Assembly (NCBI RefSeq): GCF_020010905.1
Contig: NZ_JAGJBY010000002.1
Location: 4,154,001-4,218,000 of the forward strand
Reading direction: 5' to 3'
Source of the DNA: Streptomyces acidiscabies
Lineage (GTDB): Bacteria; Actinomycetota; Actinomycetes; Streptomycetales; Streptomycetaceae
Length of the DNA: 64,000 nucleotides
Below the pieces are notes generated by a model that made no database searches, had not been told where the DNA came from, and saw only the letters and a list, made by a program, of their open reading frames with translations. A program made the translations under genes and the position numbers. Position 1 is the first letter of the stretch. The number at the start of each line of letters is the position of its first letter. Of the stretch, positions 42,791 to 51,726 are shown piece after piece.

Positions 42791-43909
42791 TCAGGCGGCG
42801 ACGAGTTCCTTCTCGCGGTCCGGCGTCCTGGTGCTGGGCTTCTTGTTCGGCAGCGAGAGCCGGAAGACCTTGTGCCAAGCGGAGAACACCTGCTTGGGCA
42901 GCGGCCCGGTGACGTACTCCAGCTCGTACTTCTCGAACAGCGCGCGCACCTTCACCGCGACCTCGGCGTACCGGTTGCTCGGCAGGTCCGGGAAGAGGTG
43001 GTGCTCGATCTGGTGCGAGAGGTTGCCGGTCATGAAGTGCATGGCCTTGCTGCCGCTGATGTTCGCCGAGCCCATCATCTGGCGCAGGTACCACTGGCCG
43101 CGCGTCTCGCCCTTGATCGACCGGCGCTCGAAGACCTGCACGCCCTCGGGGAAGTGCCCGCACATGATCACCGAGTGGGTCCAGACGTTGCGGACCAGGT
43201 TCGCGGTGAACGTGGCGGCGAGCGTGGTGAGGAACGACGGGCCCGACAGCAGCGGGTGGATCACGTAGTCCTTGAGCACCTGCTTGCGGATCTTGCGGCC
43301 CACAGCCTTGGCCCGCGCGCGGAACTCCGGGTTCTTGCGGCGGCGCTTCTGGAGGTTCTTGCCGAGCTCCAGGTCGTACGCCGCGATGCCGTACTCGAAG
43401 AAGCAGGCGTTGAGGAAGTTCCACAGCGGCTGGCCGAGGTGGAACGGGTGCCACCGCTGGTCCTCGTCGACGCGCATGATGCCGTAGCCGAGGTCGTTGT
43501 CCTTGCCGATCACGTTGGTGTACGTGTGGTGCAGCTCGTTGTGCGAGTGCTTCCACTGCTCGGACGGCGAGACGTGATCCCACTCCCAGGTGGTGGAGTG
43601 GATCTTCGGGTCCCGCATCCAGTCCCACTGACCGTGCAGGATGTTGTGGCCGATCTCCATGTTGTCCATGATCTTCGCGACGGACAGCCCCGCCGTGCCG
43701 ATCACCCACGCGGGCGGGAAGAAGGAGAACAGCAGCACACCCCTGCTGACCAGTTCGAGCTTGCGCTGCGCCGAGATCACCTTGCGGATGTAGGCGGCGT
43801 CCTTCTCACCACGGTCGGCGATCACCTCGTCGCGGATCGCGTCCAGCTCGCGGCCGAGCTCCTCGATCTGCTCGGCGGTGAGGTGGGCGGTGGGGTCGAT
43901 AGCGGTCAA
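42791..43909 (-). CDS. membrane fatty acid desaturase (DesA3-like)
   Basis: 372 residues, TTG at 43909, 9 bp after the reductase stop, so probably translationally coupled; no better start is present. The three His clusters of acyl-lipid desaturases are present: GHNILHGQ (about 87-94), HNELHHTYTN (about 122-131) and HQIEHHLFPD (about 296-305). Membrane segments lie near 55-80 and 220-245. It inserts a double bond into acyl-CoA or lipid acyl chains with electrons from the upstream flavo-iron-sulfur reductase, like the mycobacterial DesA3/Rv3230c pair. Confidence 0.9.
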   Translation of the reverse strand: MTAIDPTAHLTAEQIEELGRELDAIRDEVIADRGEKDAAYIRKVISAQRKLELVSRGVLLFSFFPPAWVIGTAGLSVAKIMDNMEIGHNILHGQWDWMRDPKIHSTTWEWDHVSPSEQWKHSHNELHHTYTNVIGKDNDLGYGIMRVDEDQRWHPFHLGQPLWNFLNACFFEYGIAAYDLELGKNLQKRRRKNPEFRARAKAVGRKIRKQVLKDYVIHPLLSGPSFLTTLAATFTANLVRNVWTHSVIMCGHFPEGVQVFERRSIKGETRGQWYLRQMMGSANISGSKAMHFMTGNLSHQIEHHLFPDLPSNRYAEVAVKVRALFEKYELEYVTGPLPKQVFSAWHKVFRLSLPNKKPSTRTPDREKELVAA

Positions 43910-43918
43910 GGTGTACGC

Positions 43919-44974
43919 CTACCGTTCGATGTCGCAGGGGCCCGCCGCGGCGGACACACAGGTCTGGATGAGGACACCCGGCTCGGCCTCGGTGATCTCG
44001 CCGGTGCGCAGGTCGCGGACGGCGCCCGACTTGAGCGGTGTGACGCAGCCGAAGCAGATGCCCATACGGCACCCGGAGGGCATCAGCACGCCGGCCGCCT
44101 CGCCGACGTCCAGCAACGGCGTGGCGCCGTCCGCGTCGACGGTCTTGCCGGTGGTGCTGAACGTGACCTCGCCGCCGTCGCCGGTGACGACGACGCTGGG
44201 ACGGAAGCGCTCGATGTGCAGGCGCTCCCGGACGCCGTGCTCGGCCCAGTGCTTCTCGGCGGCGTCGAGCAGGCCCGCGGGCCCGCAGGCCCAGGTCTCG
44301 CGCTCGGCCCAGTCGGGTACGAGTTCGTCGAGCCGGGCGATGTCGAGCCTGCCGTCGGTGTCGGTGTGCACCTCGGTGAGCCGCAGCTTCTTCCGCGCGA
44401 CCAGGTCGTGCAGCTCGCCGCGGAAGATCACGTCGTGCGGACGCGGCGCGGAGTGGACCATGACGGCGTCGTCGGACTCGGTGTCGCGCAGCATGCCCAT
44501 CACCGGCGTGATGCCGCTGCCGGCCGTCAGGTAGAGCACCTTGGCGGGCTTGGCCTGCGGCAGCACGAAGTCACCGGCCGCCTGCTCCAGCTGGATCAGC
44601 GTGCCCGGTTTCGCCCTGCGGATCAGGTGGTTGCTGACCTTGCCGTCCGGGATCGCCTTCACGGTGATCGTGACGCGGCCGTCGGGGCGGTCGGTCGGCG
44701 AGGTGATGGAGTAGGTACGCCACAGGCGTACGCCGTCGACGTCGACCCCGATGCCCACGTACTGACCGGCCCGGTGGCCGCGCCAGCCCCGCCCCGGCTT
44801 GATCACGACGGTCGCGGCGTCACCCGTCTCGGGGTGCACGGCCTCGATGCGCCCGCGCAGGTCGGCGCCCGCGCGCAGCGGGCTGGCCAGGTCGAGATAG
44901 TCCGACGGCAGCAGCGGCGTTGTGACCATCTCCAGCAGTTTCCACGCCCTGCTGCGAAGGGCTGTACTCGTCAT
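43919..44974 (-). CDS. flavodoxin-type oxidoreductase with 2Fe-2S ferredoxin domain, desaturase partner
   Basis: 351 residues, ATG at 44974. FAD-binding motif WRTYSITSP (about 85-93), NAD(P)-binding LTAGSGITPVMGMLRDT (about 148-164) and a C-terminal plant-type 2Fe-2S domain with CRMGICFGC and a later Cys in IQTCV. This order matches the mycobacterial Rv3230c reductase that feeds DesA3. It is the first gene of the two-gene unit, divergent from a PucR-type regulator. Confidence 0.92.
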   Translation of the reverse strand: MTSTALRSRAWKLLEMVTTPLLPSDYLDLASPLRAGADLRGRIEAVHPETGDAATVVIKPGRGWRGHRAGQYVGIGVDVDGVRLWRTYSITSPTDRPDGRVTITVKAIPDGKVSNHLIRRAKPGTLIQLEQAAGDFVLPQAKPAKVLYLTAGSGITPVMGMLRDTESDDAVMVHSAPRPHDVIFRGELHDLVARKKLRLTEVHTDTDGRLDIARLDELVPDWAERETWACGPAGLLDAAEKHWAEHGVRERLHIERFRPSVVVTGDGGEVTFSTTGKTVDADGATPLLDVGEAAGVLMPSGCRMGICFGCVTPLKSGAVRDLRTGEITEAEPGVLIQTCVSAAAGPCDIER

Positions 44975-45005
44975 GGCTCCAGCTTGCTGCGCCTCCAGGC
45001 GTAAA

Positions 45006-45021
45006 ATCCTGACCGCAGGAT
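45006..45021. promoter_or_regulatory. palindrome in the divergent reductase/regulator promoter
   Basis: ATCCTG-ACCG-CAGGAT lies 32 bp upstream of the reductase ATG and 63 bp upstream of the regulator ATG. It is a likely operator for the PucR-type protein or another controller of the desaturase pair. Confidence 0.5.
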
Positions 45022-45083
45022 GTGAATTCTGTCGGCCGAGTTGTTCGCAGGGAACAAAAACGGAGACAGGGCAGGGAATAAAG

Positions 45084-46223
45084 ATGAGTGACGCGATCCG
45101 GAAGGCCGGCGAACTGACCCTGGACGAGACCACGGTCACAGCGCTGCGGGCCGTGCTGACGACCGCCGCCGACGAGGTCGTCCAGGCGATCATCGACGAG
45201 GTTCCCCCCTACGCGGGCGCCCTTTCGGGCCGTATGGGCGGCACCATCCGCGGAGCCGTCCGCACCGCCCTGGGGCACTACCTGGACCTCGCGAGCGGGA
45301 ACGCCACGGGCGGCGACGGCGGTGACGCGGCCTACGAGCTGGGGCGCGGCGAGGTACGGGACGGCCGGTCGATGGACGCCCTGCTCAGCGCCTACCGCGT
45401 CGGCGCCCGCGTGGCCTGGCGATGCCTGGCGGCGGGTGCCGTACCCGCGGGCCTGCCCGCCGCCGAGGTCGCCAAGTTCGCCGAGCTGACGTTCGCCTAC
45501 ATCGACGAGCTCTCCGCCGCGAGCGCCGCGGGCCACGCCGACGAACTGGCGGCCCGGGGCCGGGCCCACGAGCGCCACCTGGAACACCTGGCCCGCGACC
45601 TCCTCGCCGGCGCGAGCCCGGACGTACTGCTCGTCTCCGCCGGGCGGGCCAGGTGGCAGCCACCGGGTTCACTGACCGTGGTCCTCCTGCCCGCCGCCCA
45701 GGTCCGGCCCGCCTACCGCGCGCTCGACCCGGGCACCCTCGTCCTCGACGACCTGCCGGACGCCACCGGCGTGCTGCTCGTCCCCGACGCCGACCGGTCG
45801 CGCCTCTTGAGGCAGCTGACCGGCCGCACCGCCGTGGTCGGCCCGGCCCGGCCGTGGACCCGCGCGTCCGCCTCGTACGCACGAGCCGTACGCGCGCGCT
45901 CCCTCTCCGCCGAGATCCGCGACACCGAGGACCACCTCCCCGAGCTGGTGCTGAGCGCTGACGCGGACGCGCTCGCGGACCTCCGCGACCGGGCTCTCGC
46001 ACCGCTGCGGACCCTGCCCGCCGCGTCCGCGCGGCGGCTGGAGGAGACGCTGCGGGCGTGGCTGCTGCACCAGGGCAGGCGGGAGGAGGTGGCGGCGACG
46101 CTGTTCATCCACCCCCAGACCGTCCGGTACCGGATGTCGCAGCTGCGGGAACTGTTCCCTGACCTCACATCACCGCACCGGGTCCTCGAACTGACCCTGG
46201 CGGTCGGCCTGCGGACCGACTGA
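45084..46223 (+). CDS. PucR-type helix-turn-helix regulator
   Basis: 379 residues, ATG at 45084. The C-terminal about 60 residues hold the PucR/CdaR-type HTH: LRAWLLHQGRREEVAATLFIHPQ (part) followed by TVRYRMSQLRELFPDL. The N-terminal two-thirds is an all-alpha RsbRD-N-like region (AIIDEVPPYAGALSG; YRVGARVAWRCL) followed by a small alpha/beta part. It is divergent from the desaturase operon with a palindrome between, so it probably senses a lipid or membrane state and controls those genes. Confidence 0.85.
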   Translation: MSDAIRKAGELTLDETTVTALRAVLTTAADEVVQAIIDEVPPYAGALSGRMGGTIRGAVRTALGHYLDLASGNATGGDGGDAAYELGRGEVRDGRSMDALLSAYRVGARVAWRCLAAGAVPAGLPAAEVAKFAELTFAYIDELSAASAAGHADELAARGRAHERHLEHLARDLLAGASPDVLLVSAGRARWQPPGSLTVVLLPAAQVRPAYRALDPGTLVLDDLPDATGVLLVPDADRSRLLRQLTGRTAVVGPARPWTRASASYARAVRARSLSAEIRDTEDHLPELVLSADADALADLRDRALAPLRTLPAASARRLEETLRAWLLHQGRREEVAATLFIHPQTVRYRMSQLRELFPDLTSPHRVLELTLAVGLRTD

Positions 46224-46246
46224 CGCGTTTCTCGCCCGGGGGAAGG

Positions 46247-46711
46247 TCAAGAAGCCGGACCCTCGCCCACCTCCGACTCGTACGCCAGCAGCGTGTTCAC
46301 GAACAGGCGGCGCTCCAGCGGGGTCAGGGGAGCCAGGACCCGGCGCCATGCCGCCGCGCCCGGGGCCAGCCACGCCGTGATCGCCGGTTCGTGGGCGGGG
46401 GACAGGGCGATGATCCGGCGTCGGCGGTCCCGTTCGTCCTCGCGGCGTTCCAGGACGCCCTTTCTGCTCAGGTCGCCGATCAGGAGGCTGACGGTCGTGG
46501 GGGCGACGCCGAGCCGCGCCGCGAGTTCGTTCACCGTCATCGGGCCGTCGAAGAGGAGGTACGAGAGCAGGGAGAGGTGGCGGGGGGCCAGGGAGAGGGA
46601 CTGGAGCGCCTCGGGGATCGGTAGCTTCTTCGCTCGGCCGACCAGGCGGGGCATGAGCAGGAGCAGTTCACGGACGGCGGGGTCGACGCCGTTGTTTTCG
46701 TCGGAGGGCAT
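46247..46711 (-). CDS. MarR-family transcriptional regulator
   Basis: 154 residues from the ATG at 46711 (MPSDENNG), which has AGGAG 10 bases upstream. An ATG at 46732 has no RBS and abuts the operator. The winged helix is clear: MTVNELAARLGVAPTTVSLLIG (part, helix-turn-helix), GVLERREDERDRRRRIIALS (wing). It is divergent from a tautomerase gene with a perfect palindrome between, so autoregulation and control of that gene are likely. Confidence 0.88.
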   Translation of the reverse strand: MPSDENNGVDPAVRELLLLMPRLVGRAKKLPIPEALQSLSLAPRHLSLLSYLLFDGPMTVNELAARLGVAPTTVSLLIGDLSRKGVLERREDERDRRRRIIALSPAHEPAITAWLAPGAAAWRRVLAPLTPLERRLFVNTLLAYESEVGEGPAS

Positions 46712-46736
46712 GGACAGGCGGCTCCTGGTCATTTAT

Positions 46737-46750
46737 CTTTGACATCAAAG
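46737..46750. promoter_or_regulatory. MarR-type operator palindrome
   Basis: CTTTGA-CA-TCAAAG, a perfect inverted repeat of the size and AT content MarR dimers bind. It lies 25 bp upstream of the MarR start and 67 bp upstream of the tautomerase start. Confidence 0.65.
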
Positions 46751-46817
46751 CTAATTTGTCTGGCAAGGCAATCTGGCGGCCATGGTACGCATGCCGCCTG
46801 CGAGAAGGGGGCTGGTC

Positions 46818-47198
46818 ATGCCGCACTGCACTGTCCATCTGGGCGAGGAGGCCCTCACGGGCCGGGAGACGGAACTGATCGTCGCCGTCACCGACGCGGT
46901 GGGGTCCGTCTTCGGGGACGGCTTCCGCAAGCTGGTGGGGGTGGACCTGATCGGCGTTCCGGCACACCGCCGGGGCACCGGGGGAGTGGTGACGGGCGGT
47001 GCGACGCCGCAGATCACCCTGAGCATGAGGGAGGGGGCCTACCGGCACCCGGACTTCCCCGAGGCCCCGGCCCGCCTGGTCGGCGCGCTCACCGACGCGG
47101 TGGCCGGGGTGTTGGGGGAGGAGATACGGGAGGGGACGCTGGTGACGTTGGTGGGGGTGCCGGAGGAGAGGACGGGGGTGGGGGGCCGGCTGGTGTGA
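46818..47198 (+). CDS. tautomerase-superfamily protein (4-oxalocrotonate tautomerase/MIF-like)
   Basis: 126 residues. The ATG at 46818 is chosen because AAGGGGG lies 9 bases upstream and the protein then begins Met-Pro (MPHCTVHLGEEALTG). After Met removal Pro-1 would be the catalytic base, as throughout this superfamily. Two beta-alpha-beta halves are visible, with a Val/Leu-rich C-terminal half. It is probably repressed by the adjacent MarR protein. The substrate is unknown. Confidence 0.7.
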   Translation: MPHCTVHLGEEALTGRETELIVAVTDAVGSVFGDGFRKLVGVDLIGVPAHRRGTGGVVTGGATPQITLSMREGAYRHPDFPEAPARLVGALTDAVAGVLGEEIREGTLVTLVGVPEERTGVGGRLV

Positions 47199-47290
47199 GA
47201 GGTCGGCGGCGCGGCGGTACTGCGGGGCCCCGCAGTACCGGACCGGCTCGACCCGGGGCGCGCCCCCACCACCCCTCCCCCCACCCCGAC

Positions 47291-47302
47291 TTGACCAGTC
47301 AA
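47291..47302. promoter_or_regulatory. short palindrome before an acyl-CoA ligase
   Basis: TTGAC-CA-GTCAA, 24 bp before the ATG at 47327. It could be an operator or overlap a -35 element (TTGACC). Confidence 0.35.
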
Positions 47303-47326
47303 CGCGGCACACCCAGGATCACCCCC

Positions 47327-48829
47327 ATGACGTCAGGACAGGCCAGCACCACGGTCGACGGGGTGCTGCGGCGCAGTACCGGCCGTACCCCGGCGCGTGT
47401 CGCCATCGAGTACCGCGACCGCACCTGGACCTACGAGGAACTCGACGACGCGGTCTCCCGCGCGGCGGCCGTGCTCCTCGGCGAGGGGCTCGTGAAGGGG
47501 GACCGGGTCGGCGCCTACGGGCACAACTCCGACGCCTACCTCATCGCGTTCCTCGCCTGCGCCAGGGCGGGACTGGTCCACGTCCCGGTGAACCAGAACC
47601 TCACGGGCGACGACCTCGCCTACCTGATCACCCAGTCCGGCAGCACCCTCGTCCTCACCGACCCCGACCTCGCGCACCACCTCCCGGACGGGACACGGCA
47701 GTTGGCGCTCAGGGACACCGACGGCTCGCTCCTCGACCGACTCGCCGCAGCGGCGCCGTACGACGGAGAGGGGGCGCGCGCCGAGGACCTGGTCCAGCTG
47801 CTGTACACGTCCGGGACGACCGCCCTGCCCAAGGGCGCGATGATGTCCCACCGCGCCCTGGTCCACGAGTACCTGAGCGCGATCGCGGCGCTCGACCTCA
47901 GCGCCGGGGACCGGCCCGTGCACGCGCTGCCGCTGTACCACTCGGCGCAGATGCACGTGTTCCTGCTGCCGTACCTCGCGGTCGGGGCGACGAACGTCAT
48001 CCTCGACGCGCCCGACGGGGACCGGCTGTTCGACCTGATCGAGACGGGCCGCGCGGACAGCCTGTTCGCCCCGCCCACCGTGTGGATCGCCCTCGCGAAC
48101 CGGGAGGACTTCACGGCCCGCGACCTCAGCGGGCTGCGCAAGGCGTACTACGGGGCGTCGATCATGCCGGTCCCGGTCCTGGAGCGGCTGCGGGAACGGC
48201 TCCCGAAGCTCGGCTTCTACAACTGCTTCGGCCAGAGCGAGATCGGCCCCCTCGCCATGGTCCTCGCACCGGACGAGCACAAGGGGCGGCTCGACTCGTG
48301 CGGGCGGACGGTCCTGTTCGTGGACGCGCAGGTCGTCGACGAGAACGGGCAGGAGGTGGCCGACGGAACGGCCGGGGAGATCGTGTACCGCTCGCCGCAA
48401 CTGTGCGAGGGGTACTGGGAGAAGCCGGAGGAGACCGAAGCGGCGTTCCGGGACGGCTGGTTCCACTCCGGGGACCTCGCGGTCAGGGACGCGCACGGCT
48501 TCTACACGATCGTCGACCGCGTGAAGGACGTCATCAACACCGGCGGCGTCCTCGTCGCCTCCCGCCAGGTCGAGGACGCGCTCTACACCCAGGAGGCGGT
48601 CGCCGAGGTCGCGGTGATCGGACTGCCGGACGACCAGTGGATCGAGGCGATCACCGCCGTGGTCGTCCCGAGAGGCGAGACCACCGAGGCCGAACTCCTC
48701 GCCCACGCCCGCGAGAAGCTGGACCACTTCAAGGCACCCAAGCGGATCGTGTTCGTGGACGCGCTGCCGCGCAACGCGAGCGGCAAGATCCTCAAGCGCG
48801 AGCTGCGGGACACGCTCAACGGGGCCTGA
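47327..48829 (+). CDS. acyl-CoA synthetase / aryl-CoA ligase
   Basis: 500 residues, ATG at 47327. ANL motifs: LLYTSGTTALPKGAMMSH (P-loop), NCFGQSEIGPLA, GWFHSGDLAVRDAHGFYTIVDR (part) and the C-terminal LPRNASGKILKREL with catalytic Lys. It shows general FadD-type architecture with no sign of a carrier protein. It is convergent with paaK (14-bp overlap). The substrate cannot be named; context suggests acid catabolism. Confidence 0.88.
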   Translation: MTSGQASTTVDGVLRRSTGRTPARVAIEYRDRTWTYEELDDAVSRAAAVLLGEGLVKGDRVGAYGHNSDAYLIAFLACARAGLVHVPVNQNLTGDDLAYLITQSGSTLVLTDPDLAHHLPDGTRQLALRDTDGSLLDRLAAAAPYDGEGARAEDLVQLLYTSGTTALPKGAMMSHRALVHEYLSAIAALDLSAGDRPVHALPLYHSAQMHVFLLPYLAVGATNVILDAPDGDRLFDLIETGRADSLFAPPTVWIALANREDFTARDLSGLRKAYYGASIMPVPVLERLRERLPKLGFYNCFGQSEIGPLAMVLAPDEHKGRLDSCGRTVLFVDAQVVDENGQEVADGTAGEIVYRSPQLCEGYWEKPEETEAAFRDGWFHSGDLAVRDAHGFYTIVDRVKDVINTGGVLVASRQVEDALYTQEAVAEVAVIGLPDDQWIEAITAVVVPRGETTEAELLAHAREKLDHFKAPKRIVFVDALPRNASGKILKRELRDTLNGA

Positions 48830-50093
48830 GGTCCACGATCCTGCGGATCTTGCCGACCGACCGCTCAAGGGTCTCGGGGTCGACGACCTCCACGGTCACC
48901 GTGACGCCGATCCCGTCCTTGACGGCCGCCGTGATCGCCGCCTCCGCCGTACGCCGGTCCTCGGGGGTCGCGTCGGGGCGGGCCTCCGCGCGGACGGTGA
49001 GGGCGTCGAGGCGGCCCTCGCGGGTCAGGCGGAGCTGGAAGTGCGGTGCGACACCCGGGGTGCGCAGGACGATCTCCTCGATCTGGGTGGGGAAGAGGTT
49101 GACGCCGCGCAGGATGACGAGGTCGTCGCTGCGGCCGGTGACCTTCGCCATCCGGCGGAAGACGCGGGCCGTACCGGGGAGCAGCCGCGTCAGGTCACGG
49201 GTGCGGTAGCGGACGACCGGCATCGCCTCCTTCGTGAGGGACGTGAAGACCAGTTCGCCCTCCGACCCGTCCGGCAGCACCTCGCCGGTCAGCGGGTCGA
49301 CGACCTCCGGGTAGAAGTGGTCCTCCCACACGTGCAGCCCGTCCTTCGTCTCGACGCACTCCTGGGCGACCCCCGGCCCGATCACCTCGGACAGCCCGTA
49401 TATGTCGACCGCGTCGATCCCGAACCGCTCCTCGATCTCCCGCCGCATCGCCTCCGTCCACGGCTCCGCCCCGAACACCCCGACCTCCAGCGAGGTGGAG
49501 CGCGGATCGACGCCCTGCCGTTCGAACTCGTCGAGGAGCGTCAGCATGTACGAGGGGGTGACCATGATGACCCGGGGTTCCAGGTCCCGGATGAGCTGCA
49601 CCTGCCGGCTCGTCATGCCCCCGGACGCGGGGACGACCGTACAGCCGAGCCGCTCGGCCCCGTAGTGCGCGCCGAGCCCGCCGGTGAACAGCCCGTACCC
49701 GTACGCCACATGGACGACGTCCCCCGGCCGCCCGCCCGCCGCGCGGATCGACCGGGCCACGAGGTCCGCCCACAGGTCCAGATCGGCCTGCGTGTACCCG
49801 ACGACGGTCGGTACGCCGGTCGTTCCGCTGGACGCGTGCAGCCGCCGGACCTGTCGCCGGTCGACCGCGAACATCCCGTACGGATAGTGGGCCCGCAGAT
49901 CCGCCTTCGTCGTGAACGGGAACCTCGTGAGGTCGGCGAGCGACTCGCAGTCCTCCGGCCGCAGGCCCGCCTTGTCGAAGGCGTCCCGGTAGAACGGCAC
50001 GTTCTCGTACGCGTGCCGCAGCGACCACCGCAGCCGCCGCAGTTGCGTGGCCCGCAGCTCCTCGGCACCCATGCGTTCACCGGCGTCCAGCAT
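48816..50093 (-). CDS. paaK: phenylacetate-CoA ligase
   Basis: 425 residues from the ATG at 50093 (MLDAGERMG), with GGAGGTGAGG upstream; a GTG 9 bp earlier is also possible. PaaK-type motifs: LRHAYENVPFYRDAFDKAG (N-terminal), FPFTTKADLR, HASSGTTGVPTVVGYTQ (P-loop), IYGLSEVIGPGVAQEC, YRTRDLTRLLPG and SDDLVILRGVNLFPTQIE. It activates phenylacetate or a related aryl acid to the CoA ester. The paa oxygenase genes are not in the window. Confidence 0.92.
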   Translation of the reverse strand: MLDAGERMGAEELRATQLRRLRWSLRHAYENVPFYRDAFDKAGLRPEDCESLADLTRFPFTTKADLRAHYPYGMFAVDRRQVRRLHASSGTTGVPTVVGYTQADLDLWADLVARSIRAAGGRPGDVVHVAYGYGLFTGGLGAHYGAERLGCTVVPASGGMTSRQVQLIRDLEPRVIMVTPSYMLTLLDEFERQGVDPRSTSLEVGVFGAEPWTEAMRREIEERFGIDAVDIYGLSEVIGPGVAQECVETKDGLHVWEDHFYPEVVDPLTGEVLPDGSEGELVFTSLTKEAMPVVRYRTRDLTRLLPGTARVFRRMAKVTGRSDDLVILRGVNLFPTQIEEIVLRTPGVAPHFQLRLTREGRLDALTVRAEARPDATPEDRRTAEAAITAAVKDGIGVTVTVEVVDPETLERSVGKIRRIVDLRPR

Positions 50094-50161
50094 CCGCCTC
50101 ACCTCCGCACCTCCAGTAACACAGATGACCAGGGGCGGGACAAGGGGAGATGATCGGCCGC

Positions 50162-51007
50162 ATGCCGACTTTCACCGCATCCGACGGAACGGAACTCGCT
50201 TACCACGTACGGGGTGAGGGCCCGCCCCTGATCGCCCTGCCGGGTGGCCCGATGGTGGCGTCCGAGTACCTGGGCGACCTCGGCGGCCTGAGTGCCCACC
50301 GCACGCTGATCCTCCTCGACCTGCGCGGCACCGGCGACTCCGCGACCCCGGCCGACCCGGCGACGTACCGCTGCGACCGTCAGGTCGACGACGTGGAAGC
50401 ACTCCGCGCCCACCTCGCCCTCGACCGCGTCGACCTCCTCGCCCACTCGGCGGCCGGAAACCTCGCCCTTCTCTACGCTGCCCGCCACTCCGACCGCGTC
50501 TCTAGCCTCGCCCTGATCGCGGTGACCCCCCGAGCCCTCGGCCTCCACGCCACCGACGAGGACCACCTCACCGCCGCGCAGCTGCGGGCAGGCGAGGACT
50601 GGTTCGAGGAGGCGTACGCCAACCTGAAAGCCGTCCAGGCGGGGGAGAGCGCTCTCAGCCTCGAAGCGGTGGGCGGCTTCATCTACGGCCGTTGGGACGC
50701 CGCGGCCCGCGCCCACCTCGCCCTCATGGAGTCCCTGACGAACGACGAGGCGTCCGACCTCTTCCACACCCCGGCCGCCTACGACCCCCCGGCCACCCTG
50801 GCAGCCCTCGCCCGACTCGACGCCCCCGTTCTTCTTCTCTGCGGCGAGCACGACGGCGCCCCCGACCCCGGCCTCACCCACCGTGCCGCCGACCTCCTTC
50901 CACGCACCGAGGTCGCAGTCCAGCCCGGCGCCGGACATATTCCGTGGATCGACGACGCCGACTGGTTCGTACGCCGCGTCAACACCTTTCTGCGGTCGGC
51001 AGAGTGA
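50162..51007 (+). CDS. alpha/beta hydrolase
   Basis: 281 residues from the ATG at 50162 (MPTFTASDGTELAYH); GGGGAG lies 12 bases upstream, while the ATG at 50150 directly abuts it. Fold landmarks: LLDLRGTGDSATP, nucleophile Ser in LLAHSAAGNLALLY, acid Asp in CGEHDGAPDPG and His in QPGAGHIPWID. The family covers esterases, lactonases and peptidases such as proline iminopeptidase. The substrate is unknown. It is divergent from paaK. Confidence 0.85.
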   Translation: MPTFTASDGTELAYHVRGEGPPLIALPGGPMVASEYLGDLGGLSAHRTLILLDLRGTGDSATPADPATYRCDRQVDDVEALRAHLALDRVDLLAHSAAGNLALLYAARHSDRVSSLALIAVTPRALGLHATDEDHLTAAQLRAGEDWFEEAYANLKAVQAGESALSLEAVGGFIYGRWDAAARAHLALMESLTNDEASDLFHTPAAYDPPATLAALARLDAPVLLLCGEHDGAPDPGLTHRAADLLPRTEVAVQPGAGHIPWIDDADWFVRRVNTFLRSAE

Positions 51008-51045
51008 TCGACACCCCCGCCCCGCCCCCGGCTACCCTCCCCGCC

Positions 51046-51726
51046 ATGCACACCGTCAAGACCAACGGCATCACCCTCGCCCACCGCACCTGGGGTCCCG
51101 AAGACGCCCCGCCCGTCGTCCTCCTCCACGCCCGCGGCCTCGACAGCGCGGACTGGACGCGGGTGGCCGAGCGCCTGGCGGCGGGCCCGCGCCGCGTCCA
51201 CGCCCCCGACCTGCGCGGACACGGCCACAGCGACTGGCCGGGGACGTACGGGTACGAGGCGATGCGCGACGACGTCCACGGCTACCTCGAAGCCCTCGGC
51301 CTCATCGGCGCCGACCTGATAGGGCACTCCCTGGGCGGCGTCGTCGCCTACCTCCTCGCGCAGGAACACCCGGACGCCGTACGCCGGTTGGTGCTGGAGG
51401 ACGTCCCCGTCACCGTCCCCCTCGACCCGCCCCGCCCACCCGCCGAACGCCCCGACGGCGACCTCCCGTACGACTGGGCGATGATCACCGCGACCGACGC
51501 CCAGCGCAACGCCCCGGACCCGGCCTGGCGGGAAGGCGCGGCGCGGGTCACCGTACCGACCCTCCTCATCGGCGGCGGCCCGACCAGCCTCATCCCCCAG
51601 GAGCAGGTCGCCGAACTCGCCGGACTCCTCCCCGACGCCCGCCATGTGACCGTCGACGCGGGGCACTTGGTGCACGCGACCCGGCCGGCGGAGTTCCTCG
51701 CGCACGTCGAGGAGTTCCTGGGCTAA
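51046..51726 (+). CDS. alpha/beta hydrolase
   Basis: 226 residues, ATG at 51046. Landmarks: APDLRGHGHSDWPG, nucleophile elbow IGHSLGGVVAYLLA and His in VDAGHLVHATRP. It is short for the family, with a reduced lid. It follows the other hydrolase by 38 bp, so they may share a transcript, but the two proteins are not close paralogues. Its stop overlaps the end of the convergent FadD gene. Confidence 0.85.
   Translation: MHTVKTNGITLAHRTWGPEDAPPVVLLHARGLDSADWTRVAERLAAGPRRVHAPDLRGHGHSDWPGTYGYEAMRDDVHGYLEALGLIGADLIGHSLGGVVAYLLAQEHPDAVRRLVLEDVPVTVPLDPPRPPAERPDGDLPYDWAMITATDAQRNAPDPAWREGAARVTVPTLLIGGGPTSLIPQEQVAELAGLLPDARHVTVDAGHLVHATRPAEFLAHVEEFLG

Noticed and set aside
46712-46732. Upstream ATG (46732) as start of the MarR gene
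   Set aside because: It has no RBS and lies 5 bp from the operator palindrome; the ATG at 46711 has AGGAG.
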